From NCBI RefSeq assembly GCF_001577835.2, contig NC_029541.1:3839141-3903140 (forward strand): 64,000 nt of DNA, read 5' to 3'. Source of the DNA: Coturnix japonica. Taxonomy: Eukaryota > Chordata > Aves > Galliformes > Phasianidae. The number at the start of each line of letters is the position of its first letter. The stretch's first letter is position 1. A model generated the notes under the pieces. The model saw nothing but the letters and a program-made list of their open reading frames with translations, had not been told where the DNA came from and did not search any database. Shown piece by piece: positions 54,185-64,000 of the stretch. Position numbers and translations under genes: made by a program.

Positions 54185-57100
54185 CTACTCGGTTTTCAGT
54201 CCCTCGGCGATGAGGTTGAGCTCGTAACACCACGTCTCGTAGCGATAGGCCATGCGGATCTGAGCCACGTTGGTCTTCCGGATGTCGTTTCCATTGGGCC
54301 CCTCCTCCGGGTAGTTCTCACCCAGGAACTTGGCTTTCTCCTGCACGTACAATCACAGGGATGTATATTCCCCAGAGCCCTGATGGAGCTGCTGTCCTGC
54401 TCTGCTCCCCAGCCCACCCTGGGCACCCACCTCATGGGACAGCCCGCACTGCAGCACGCTGTTCCTGGCGATCTCACACATGTCGCAGGTGCTGAGTTTG
54501 AAGACCTGGGCAGCGATGGCGTACTCCTCCATCAGGGCCTCCTGCAGCCAAAGCTTGTATTAAACCCATCACACCTGCATAGCCCACACGGCTGCCCCAT
54601 CAAGGTGCTGCCCCCAGCACACCCTGCCGTGCTGCTCCCATGACAAACTGCCCACACGGCACCTTGGTGTAATGGAACTGCATGGGGTCATCTGTAGAAA
54701 GGGACACCATGAGGCCCTTCTGGTGGAAGTCAAGCAGCGGATTCTTTGCGTACTCCAAGAAGAGGCTGTTGTTGCTGAGGGGGGACATAGCGATGGGGAT
54801 TTGGGCAAGGAAATACAGGTACTGCAGCACTGGGCTCTGAAACGGAGAGAAGATGGGCAGGGTTAGGGATAAAGCTGCTGTGACTCACAACTCAGATCAA
54901 CACAGTCATCTGTGACAGGCTGCTCCACTCACCTTCTTCAGGTTGAGCCCGTGGGAGATGTTATCTGCTGTCATGAAGGCTGCAAGCAGGTGTGTGACGG
55001 CCCCGGCTTCCCCGCAGTGTGGACGGAAGAGGAACGTGTTCATACCACGCTGCCTAAACACACAGGAGGATTCCGAGCAGGTTAGATGGCATGTGATGCA
55101 AGATTCCCCTACATCCAGCTCAGCCCATAACAGTGTGTTCCCCAAGAAGCCAGCTTGACTTGGCTTGTACTCTTTCCTCCATATACAATAGATGCATCTC
55201 TACAGTCCTAAAGTTTTCACCCCATTTGATCACACTTCCTATTGCGGAACATTGGGAAATCAATCACTCTGGGACAAGAAGCTCCAAACTGCACTATTGG
55301 CAGAGCAAGAAGATCCCCTACTGGCTTCTGCCAGCCCATCAAGTGTGTCCTCCAGCAGATCCAGGGCCTCACCTGCGCAGGTTGTTAAGCACCAGGATGT
55401 TGGCATACATGTAGTATAAGTAGTAGGTGTAGGATGGATTCTTTGCAGATGTCCACTGCTCTGGCTTTGGACTTTTAGTGGAGAACATGTGTCCGCTGTG
55501 CTTGGATTCATCATCCACGCTGTCAAAGCCAGTGATCTGCTTGGCAAAATAAAATGGCAGAAAATGGCAGAATAGCCCCAATCCCACTGATGATATTTTC
55601 TGTGTCAGACAGTGCTGACGTCCTATTTCCTGTGCATAAACAGGAACATCCAGGGCTCACCAGACCCTGACAGCACCATGAACTGACACTCACGTGGCGC
55701 AGAAAGACACTCAGCTCTTTGTGGGCCTGAGGGTTGACGGTTGCCTCAAAGATGGGAACAAAGATATTTTCCAACATCTTCCCAAAGTGTGGGAGGAAAT
55801 TCCGAGATCTGAACACATCACTGCGGACAGACACGGGGATTAATCACCATCAGAGGAACATGGCTCACTGTTCCCATTATTCCTCCTGGGTTAAGAATAA
55901 AGTACGGTGCCCTGCATGGTGAGAACCACAGCACATACTAAATCCTGGGTACTTGGATCATCCACTTCATATTGGGGGAGTAGACCCTGTGTCTGTTGAA
56001 CCAGTTGGCCAGCTTGGACCACTCCTCAGCTGATCGCCCATAGATGGAGAGACGAGGCTCCGCATGCTGGTACTTGGCATCCTCCAGATCAGAGCCAACC
56101 TCCTACGAGCCAAGAAAACACAAAGCACACAAGTATCCTCTGCCCTGAGTGCGGTAGCCCCATGACTTTCTCCTCCCCTGTATTCATACCTTGATGATGG
56201 TAGCAAAGTATTCACCATTGATGGTGTTTTCTGTCTTCAGGTAGAGGTCACGCAGTTCGCTCGCACCCACGGGGTTGTACTTAGCATTGAATTTATCAAA
56301 GCGCTGGAACGTCTGACGGCCCTGGAGCAGAGATAACAAGGGAATCCTGTAAACACACACTGAGTCCAAGCACAGCAGCTGGGCAGGGACTGATCCACAG
56401 CATGGGAAAGTCAGGAGCTGCCATGCCCTGCCATAAATGCCAACAACAGCGTGTGCTCTACCACTTACAGCATGGACATCCAGAGAATCCACCGTCAAGT
56501 CGTACGGGTGCAGGTTGAGCTTCTGAAAGAGCTGTTTCAGGGTGAGCTTTTCGCCTTTGGAGTCATAAACCACACGGTCAGCATCCACACGGTACGACTT
56601 CTTGATGAAACGCAGGAGGTGCTTCTGGTTCATGCAGGCTGCAGCATGGATGTGTGTATCCACCTGGGAAGCCAAAGCAGCAGCTCTCCAGCTTCAAGAT
56701 GAGGTGCTCGGGTAACACCATATATCCCTTAGCAGAACCCAAGTTCAGTAAGGAATATGGCTCAGCCGTGTTCCCATTAGCAGATATCCCAGACCTTGAC
56801 CCCAATATCTCAGGGAGCAGCGGTTACCAAGGGAGCTCGGCTGCAGGGTTATTAGGGCTATGAGCCTCACCATTTACCTTACGGCAATTGTAGAAGTCCC
56901 GATGAGGGTTGTTCTTCAGCTCTTTCATCTCCTCCATCTCATTTAGCATTTCATGCACTTGGAACTTGTATGAGAGGAACTTGAGGCGCCGATGACTGTA
57001 GGTCTTACTGGAAAAAGAAAAGGGCACAAGAGTGTCTGGGCATAGAGAGTCGAATGCAGAAGGGTTGAGCTTTCACCGCAAGTGGAGGAGCTCACACTGC

Positions 57101-60100
57101 CTTGGTGCCTCCCCGTGGTGCTGCTTCTGGCACTTACACAGGCCCCTGTGCGATCAGGGCCAAAAGGAAATTCATGTCATCAACAAAGTGCTTGAGGCTG
57201 GGGTAAGGCAGGTCCTTGGGCTCATTTCTTCCAGCTGCTGCCTCATCACTATAGATGTAAACAATCCCATCCTTCATCTGGACGTGGTATCCCAAGTCCT
57301 CAGGGAGACTCCCAGTTTCAAAGGGATCCTGTCCATCCTTCACTGGCGGGGTGAACACTGCACCAAAGGGGGAATGCTATGGGGCTGTGGCTGTCAGCAA
57401 AACCCCACAAGCCTGCCATGCTCCTCCACCCCCAGCAGAGGACAGGCACAGCCCCAGCACCAACAACAAGGAGTCCCAGGCAGGCAATCTCCCCATGGAG
57501 CGCTGTGTAACTCTTGTCTGACACCTCACCACCCCAATTTGAAATGAAATATACCTGGGCCAGCATCACTTGCCCTCCAGGTTTCGCCTTCAATAGCACG
57601 CAGGTACTGTGATGGGGTCCTGGGAAACCTCTGCATTGACTTCTGCATGTATTTCTCCCGGATGCACAAGGCACGGTACAGACCTTTGCAGACAACTTCA
57701 AAATCCTCCACTGTCACCTGCAAGAGGGCTGGTGTTGGTGCAACCACTGCACTGAGTGGTAAAGGATACGAGTGTGTTTACAGCAGGGTACATCCTCTCC
57801 CTTCCATTGTTCTGCCTGAGCAGGACAAAGAAGGGATGATGGGCAAAGTCCCAGATGTGGCAATGGGAGGTTCTTTATGCTACAGTTAATGAATTTTAGC
57901 TGCCACCCCCTTACATTCCTCACCCCGTGCTGTAGCTGGAACCAAAATGGAACCTGGGCCTGGGCAGGAGACTGGATGCTATTTCTGGAGCCCAGGCTGA
58001 AACTGAGCAACATATACCAGCCCAATACGTCAAGAATTTGATTTACTGCACAGACAAGTGTTTTGGGCAGTGCAGATTGGCCAGACTGGGGCAGCATGAC
58101 AGAGTATCTCGCATCAGCTGCAGCTAAGCACAGTCATGGCAGAAGGAATGTGCCTACTGCGTGCTGGTTGGATTTCAGTTTCCCCTGATTGCTCCACTGC
58201 TATATAACTCCAGGTTGAGTGCCCTGCCAGCAGTATCTCACAAACAGCACAAATACAGCAATTCTCTATGGGAGAAAGGAGGAGAAAGACGAATTTGCTC
58301 AGGAAGTGCTAATGGTGCCCCCCAACCATTTCTAGATGGCTGTGCTTCAGCAGTAGGGTCTGGACATCCACAGGTCCCCTTGCAACCTCCATCACTTTGT
58401 GTACAGTGGTACTGTCAGCACAGGGGAGTTGAATGGCCATGAAATACCTACCCCAGAGGCATAATCCCCTGTGATCTGTACCCTCTGGAAGTCAGGCACC
58501 GATTGGTACTGGGGGGAGGTAGAGATGACCTCTTCAATAGTGGACAATCCGGTTGTAGCCTTCTGAATCAAAGGGACTGCCAGAGCAATTGTCTTCAGGC
58601 TGAGCATGCGCTTCCTCCTGCCAGGAAGAAAAGTCTCAGGCAAGCAACCCCAGCTCTGTGTCTTGGCTGTGCTGAGCTGTTTTTCACATGCCTTGATTTA
58701 TGAATCTTTTGCTTTTCTTCCACCCCTGGCTGGGCACGAGCTGACACAGCCCCTCCTCCCCTCCTCCCCCACCATCCTGGTTGTTGCTCACCGCTTTTCA
58801 GTTGCAGAGGAGCTCTCCTGAAGCATCATGTGTGTTCTCATCTCATTGCGTGAAATGGGGCAGATCTCTTCCACGTCAAAAGGAGAGATCTCTTCCCTGG
58901 TTGCCTCATCTTTGACCTCAGAGGCAAAGACCTGCTCTGCGAAGGAGCGCGTCGCCTCGTCCATCTCTGCAAGGAGAAAGAGCAGGCTGCAGGGTCAGGT
59001 AGGGTGGCTGGGAATTAGGTACCCAAACAGAAAGGTGCCAGCTTAGAGCTCAGCTCTCATGTCCTTACAACACCTCAACTCTGCCTGGAAGACTCTGAGT
59101 GCCCTCCTAACAGAGCTTGTTCCACACACTGTGGGCTGGAGGGGTATCCAAGCATCCCCAATAGAAAAGGTAAATACAGCTTCCAGTGCAAGTAGCACAA
59201 AATAGCTCAGAAAGAAGCAAGCTCTTAGGAAGGGCACATAGGAGACAAAGAGGGAGAATGGCAGAGCCATTACAGCTCTAGGAAGGCCAAGACCCACTTG
59301 TTCCACAGGGCATCCAGGCAGGATGAAAACAGGTGGACATGGGGATGGACAAAGCCAGCAGTCAGCACAGTTCCTGCCATCACAATGTAGCTGAATAGCT
59401 CCTAGCCAGGAAACCATCCTGTGGCCTAGATTCCTCCCAGCCCATCACAGCCAGGATGCTGCAGAAGTACCAAACAATACGGCTCTACAGAAGTCTCCAT
59501 GGGCACAAGGTTGGCTGGAATTGTAGGGAACAGGAGGAGGGTCATTAAAAGCTTTTATGCTGCCAGCAAAACACCATAAAACGAGACCTCTCTGGGGTGG
59601 TCTCATCTCAAACGTGTGTTTGCATGGCAGCATATGATCTAATTGAGCAGGTTTCACTGGCAGCTCGGCATGAAGCGTGCTGAATATTGAAGCTGCAGGT
59701 CGGTCATGTGGGACCACAACACTGAGACACCTTCCAGGATGTTGTGGTCAGCAGATGAGAACCGAGGCAGGGAGGGCTGACATGCATGACAGTGTGAAGA
59801 CCTAGAAGAGATTTTCATCACTGAAGCCAGACAAAATTCTGTTCTCACAGAATCTTATGGGGAAAAAAGAAGATTAAAAACCATCAGCAAACCCTTGAGT
59901 TTACAGCTCCAAGGCCCTGGCAGCAGGTTAGTTAGGAGACGCCACAAAGAGGCTTCCTTTCCTTGCTGTTATGTGATAAACCAAAGGAACCTTGTGCTGA
60001 GCTGTAAAGCACAGGAATGATTCAAGCACCAGCTCCATTTCTCAGCAGTGCAATAGCACAAGAGCAGCATTTCAGAGCCACGAGCTGCCCGTTGTTCTGC

Positions 60101-61808
60101 AGTTGCAGCATCTACTCACGATTCCTGGTGCCATTGATTACTGCCCAGTGTTAGGGGCCTGGGGACACCAGGAGTCACAGCAATAAAGGGTCACTGCTGG
60201 CACGTGAGGTCTTAGCTATAGGAATATATAGGAATAAATAGGAAGCAGGAAGGCAAAGGCAGGAATACCATACTGTGGGTTGCAGTGTGAATGAGGGATG
60301 TGAAGCATTGAATCTGTTCCTTGTGGATCAAATCTACTCCACAGGAGCATGAATGATTTGGAAAGAGTTCTTTTAGGTTGGATCTCTGTTTAGAGGCAAA
60401 AAAATCCCACAACAACACAAAGCATGAATAGGTGCCAGGGAAATTATTCCTCTAAACAGGAGCTTGAGGCTGCGAGAACAACATTTAACCAATAGCAGCT
60501 TTAGTGTATCCAAGGACTGAATCCAATTGCACAAAGCAGTGAGAGGCACAACTGGCACTGCTGAGAAATGCACTGTCTTGAACTGCAGAACCATTGCTGT
60601 GGTGTGACTGCTGTCTGCTCCCGGAGCTCAGACAGTAACACAGGAAAGCATGTAGGAAAGCACCGCCATACTCACGTTTATCTGCTGCTGTTGGAGATGA
60701 AACAGAAACAGAATAAAAACAGATGTGGATCAACCCTCCAAAAACATAAACCTTTTTTGCCTTCTTGTCGCGCCAGTGATTAAAAAGTGATTGTAAAGTA
60801 CAAGCCTGGGTGAAGTGTTACAAAAGGAAGTTCTTGTCCCTTCTAATATTATAAAGATGTAAGGTCAGTGTTCATATATTGTGATGTTGCTCCAGTACGT
60901 GCATAAACAAAGCAAAGTACACAAACAAAATAAAGTAATAACATCAAATTCAGTGTCTCAGAGCGCTGAGGCTCCTTCACCACTGATAGTTTGTCTGTCT
61001 GTGACTCACCATCCTCAATGAAGATCAGGATGGACAGCAATTCGATTATATTAAGTTTCTCTCCCAATCTCCTGCCACCTGTTGTCACATCTCCACTTAT
61101 TCACTACCAGAATCTGATAGCTGAGACATTGCAGCTCCACAGATCTTCACGTCTGGGCTTTCAGGGCAGCACCAACACCCTGAGGATGCTGCTTATGCCC
61201 TCACTATCTGACCCAGAAAATCCACACTGGAGCTCTCTGGCTTTGCAGTCACCAGCTGCTCACATCCCAAAATCCAGCCTATATTTGCAGTTCAAATACT
61301 TCCAGTCCTGGCATTTGAACTCCACGTATTGATTTGCAAACCAAGTATCCCAGAAATGCCTACTTTGACCTTCCGTTACTTTAGTGGATAAAAAACACAC
61401 ATAGGAAGGTCAAACTCCCATTGATGTCACAGGTCCAGGCTGTAACACCAGTGTCTCCCACCCCCTGGGCAGTGCAGCACCCAATATCTTCTAAGTGCAC
61501 TCAGGTTGACTGGAGACTCCTGAAATCCCTTTGGTCCCTTCTACAATGATGTTATGTCAGGATACTGCAGGAAGGATAACAGGTTTTGTCCCGCTTTGAG
61601 CAGAGCAAGATTTAAACCATACAACCATTGTCCAAAAACACCTCCAAGCAGGTAAAAAAATGCTCTCAGACCCTCAGGCTGCATCCCTGGACTGCAAAGA
61701 CAGCACAGCACCAAGGTCTCAGGGCCTGCCAGCTAACAGACCTGCCCTGTGCCTCCCCATCCTGCTGCTTTTGCCTTCAGACCTACCTGGAATTTCCACC
61801 CGTGACAT
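54185..61808 (-). CDS. AMPD1: AMP deaminase 1 (AMPD1), skeletal muscle isoform
   Basis: Zinc enzyme converting AMP to IMP and ammonia in the purine nucleotide cycle; cytosolic and muscle-enriched. Sixteen exons as in human, in transcript order: 61787-61808, 60676-60687, 58792-58966, 58452-58617, 57555-57717, 57138-57357, 56878-57007, 56469-56663, 56190-56321, 55939-56102, 55694-55820, 55373-55536, 54933-55053, 54663-54836, 54431-54541, 54185-54340; 2232 nt, 743 aa (classic human form 747). The metal-binding motif [14 protein letters not shown] starts near residue 299 (H300, H302), and the deaminase signature [11 protein letters not shown] carries the catalytic aspartates near 646-647. Exons 13-14 also contain RPHCGEAG and SHGLNLKK. 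The regulatory N-terminus is divergent (MSRVEIP versus human MPLFKLP), but the exon 1 coding part is 22 nt in both. The microexon plus MSRVEIP distinguish it from AMPD2 and AMPD3. Every junction is GT-AG and in phase. Confidence 0.97.
60676..60687 (-). CDS. AMPD1: AMPD1 12-base microexon 2
   Basis: CAGCAGATAAAC lies between acceptor aacag and donor gtgagt. Joined to exon 1 (ends CCA G) and exon 3 (starts AG ATG GAC) it gives residues A8 A9 D10 K11 Q12, where human AMPD1 has A8 E9 E10 K11 Q12. Length (12 nt), phase and the split Q12 codon all match human exon 2, which is alternatively skipped and carries the common Q12X allele in people. Tandem CAG acceptors would also allow a 9-base or 6-base version. 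Confidence 0.88.
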
Positions 61809-62010
61809 CTTTGCAGTGAGTTTGCAGAGCCCAGCTGACACCCTGCTGTAAGGCAGCACAAGCAGCTGACTGACTGCTCAGCAGCCCAACACTTACTTTA
61901 CCGCTTTCCCTTCCCTGTAATTAGACTCTCCCTCTCTAAAAGGAGAAGGGAGGTGAACTGCAGGACTATTTAAAGTGCAGCCATGAGCACTTGCACTGAA
62001 ACAGCTGAAA
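61809..62010 (-). promoter_or_regulatory. AMPD1: AMPD1 promoter region with muscle-type motifs
   Basis: Within 200 bp upstream of the ATG there are three CAGCTG E-boxes (61832-61837, 61863-61868, 62002-62007) and an A/T-rich element CTATTTAAAG at 61966-61975 that resembles a MEF2 site (CTAWWWWTAG) and could also act as a TATA-like box. E-box plus MEF2 pairing is typical of skeletal-muscle genes, which fits AMPD1. Binding is inferred. Confidence 0.5.
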
Positions 62011-64000
62011 CCAGGGCTCAAATTCAACTTTCTTTTTTTTTTTTTTTAAATGAGGATTTCATTTCACATTTAGTCAAGTTTTATCCACTGTCTGGCCAGA
62101 CTGTCCCATCCCAGGAGCCTTATGTCTGTATGAAGGGAGAACCTGGAAGTCAGCCTAAAAGAGAGACTAGAATTGATGCCTTCTGCACTGAGCCAGTGAT
62201 TCGGAGGAGCTCCTTTGGGCTCATGGATGATGGGAACAGGATGGGCACACATGATGTGCTCCCACTCCTAACCAGGAACTCAAAAGGATCTGCACGGAGG
62301 AGCGGATCTTACCTGCAGGAGCTGTGCAGACACCCTCACATCTTCCCATAGGAATGGAACAGAATGGAACAGAAGGGGAAAAAACAGTAATAATGATAAA
62401 AAGGAAGTGCAAGGAGCCGTCAGGGCCTGTCTTTATAAAACTTCATATTGTATGAGGTGATTTACATCAGCTGGCAAGCCTGGGTGTCATCTGTTCTGTA
62501 TGCAGCGAGCCATAACCAAGGCTTGTCTTGTTTATCCTAGCGGTGATCAGCATTTCACACAGTCCAAGCTGTGATGAGAAACTCCCCTGAACTACCCAGA
62601 GTGACCTGGATTCTGTTCTAACAGAGAAGAGAGCAGAAGAACCAGCGAGGAATAAGGCACAGCTCACAGACTGTGGTCATGGATGCACAGGAAGCTTTGT
62701 GGTACCATGAGACAGTGCAGGCAGCTGGGCTGAGCCTCTGCCCCTCATCTCCAGCTGAGATGTTTGCTCTCCCACAGGGCCCAGACCTGCCCCTATAACC
62801 TTTCTTGCCATGTCAAGGCCTTAGGAGTCACATCTGAAACCAAAAATAACCTTTACGGTGCAGAGGTTATCTTCTTCAGGAGGTCTTCTGATCCCTCAGC
62901 CATCTAAGTAACGGGGTCAAAGTGTTTGGGTTCGGGGTAGAAATATGAGTAAAGGTTGGGTATGCTGTGCTAAAGTTAGAACTACAGCCTCTTTAAGCTG
63001 AAGGGCTGGAGGCAGGCAGGCCTGCTCCCCAGTTTTTAGCTGGGAAATGAGTGATTCACACAGAGACTTTCAATGTGTTCATTCTGCCTTGGTCTGCTCA
63101 AAGCAAGACTGCCAAGCATGCCAGGAACTTTGCAGCTCAGGGCACTTGCCAAGATCTGCCTCGTAAAGCAGATACCTCTGAGTGAGCTGCCCAAAAAGCC
63201 TACGGACAAGCCCTGCTAGAAAATGATCTACAGTCATTTTACATACAGATCTCCATTAAGACTCCTTCAGGATCTGAACGTGGAAGCTCGAAAGTGCACT
63301 CCTTGCTGTTACACCTGTGAGCTGCTAATGGCAGCCTGCATTCAGGAGACCCTCAGAAGGTTCTTCTCTCATGTTGCTCCTATTCATCTCCCACAGATTC
63401 CTCCAGGACCACTTAAACCATCCTCTGCTCCAGAACTCAATGAAGATCAATGCGCCCTTCATTAAGATCTGAACTGCTTTCTAGGAACAAATTGTTGCAG
63501 ATAACAACTATAGGGGAGGGAAAAAAATCCCTAACAAGCCCAGAAGAGCCTTGCTTTTACACATCTGTGCTGTGATTCTAAACCTCCCCCTTTGCAACAG
63601 GCAGCAAATAGTGCAGCTCTGCAACACAAGGAGTTTTATACATAGCACAGAGCAAACTCCTTTGCTCTCAGCTGGTGACGTTCCTCTGTTCTGCTCAGGG
63701 AAGGAAGAAAGGAAAACAAAACCCAAACGCACACAAGCTCACAAAGGCCACTCACCTTGATGTGAACAGCAGGTAACCTCAGAGCCAAGGTGGAATTCCT
63801 GCGATGCTGAGGATGCTGAGAGCGGCTGCAATGCTCGGTGAGAACAGCGGGGGGATCCGCTGTGCAGTAAAAGCAAAGTCCTGCAGACTCGAGGCTGAAC
63901 GTCTGCAACTCACAGCTCTGGGTTGAGACACACGGGGCAGCATCTCCCTGCAGCAGGAGGCAAAAAGCTTCATCCCACCCTGTGCACCTCCATGTGCAGA
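62011..64000. other. AMPD1 5' flank, no gene recognised
   Basis: No exon of NRAS (the expected next gene) or any other recognisable protein is visible. A run of 15 T lies at 62033-62047. Short open frames on both strands lack domain signals. The 3' untranslated part of NRAS could begin near the right edge but cannot be recognised from sequence alone. Confidence 0.6.
62033..62047. repeat. Poly-T run (15 T)
   Basis: Homopolymer tract in the AMPD1 5' flank. No attached repeat family is recognised. Confidence 0.9.

Noticed and set aside
63223-63465. Plus-strand 80-codon open frame as a possible small gene
   Set aside because: No recognised domain, promoter or splice context; too short to support.
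62011-64000. NRAS coding exons expected by synteny
   Set aside because: None of the RAS signature sequence (such as the GAGGVGKS P-loop) appears on either strand, so NRAS coding sequence must lie beyond the right edge.

Overview
The window is vertebrate nuclear DNA and almost certainly from a bird, most likely chicken or another galliform. The evidence is compact introns, CR1 LINE fragments (the standard avian LINE), CpG-island promoters, and five protein genes matching the human 1p13.2 order SYT6 - TRIM33 - BCAS2 - DENND2C - AMPD1. All five lie on the minus strand, so transcription runs from high to low coordinates. Exons were assigned by joining open frames with visible splice sites and by recalled similarity to human proteins; no alignment was run. 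Summed coding lengths of the four complete models are multiples of three.

Layout: 62-15314 holds the 5' part of SYT6 (N-terminus, membrane segment, C2A and the first C2B exon); the rest of C2B lies off the left edge. 15315 to about 20.7 kb is SYT6 5' flank and TRIM33 3' flank. 21898-38636 is TRIM33 (20 coding exons, 1090 aa). 38637-39009 is a very short spacer holding the TRIM33 promoter, a four-site GATA cluster and the BCAS2 poly(A) signals. 39010-40790 is BCAS2 (7 exons, 225 aa). 40791-41007 is a 217-bp spacer serving as BCAS2 promoter and DENND2C 3' end. 41008-50656 is DENND2C (18 coding exons, about 922 aa); its untranslated 5' exons probably start in the CpG-rich block near 53.3-54.2 kb, which also holds a (CATC)n array with one N. 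54185-61808 is AMPD1 (16 exons, 743 aa), including the 12-base microexon 2. 61809-64000 is AMPD1 promoter and 5' flank; NRAS would be the expected next gene but none of its coding sequence is visible.

The genes do not form one pathway: SYT6 is a membrane-fusion calcium sensor, TRIM33 a chromatin-reading E3 ligase of the TGF-beta/SMAD system, BCAS2 a core spliceosome subunit, DENND2C a Rab exchange factor, and AMPD1 the muscle AMP deaminase. They are a conserved neighbourhood, tightly packed at BCAS2.

I found no convincing new gene system. The observations most worth checking are regulatory or structural: the exact conservation of the AMPD1 microexon with a tandem CAG acceptor, the GATA cluster and CRE/E-box composite around the TRIM33 start, a GC-AG intron in TRIM33, a 20-bp perfect palindrome in a TRIM33 intron, a 10-bp G-rich minisatellite filling most of a small BCAS2 intron, and a CR1-derived alternative C-terminus for DENND2C.
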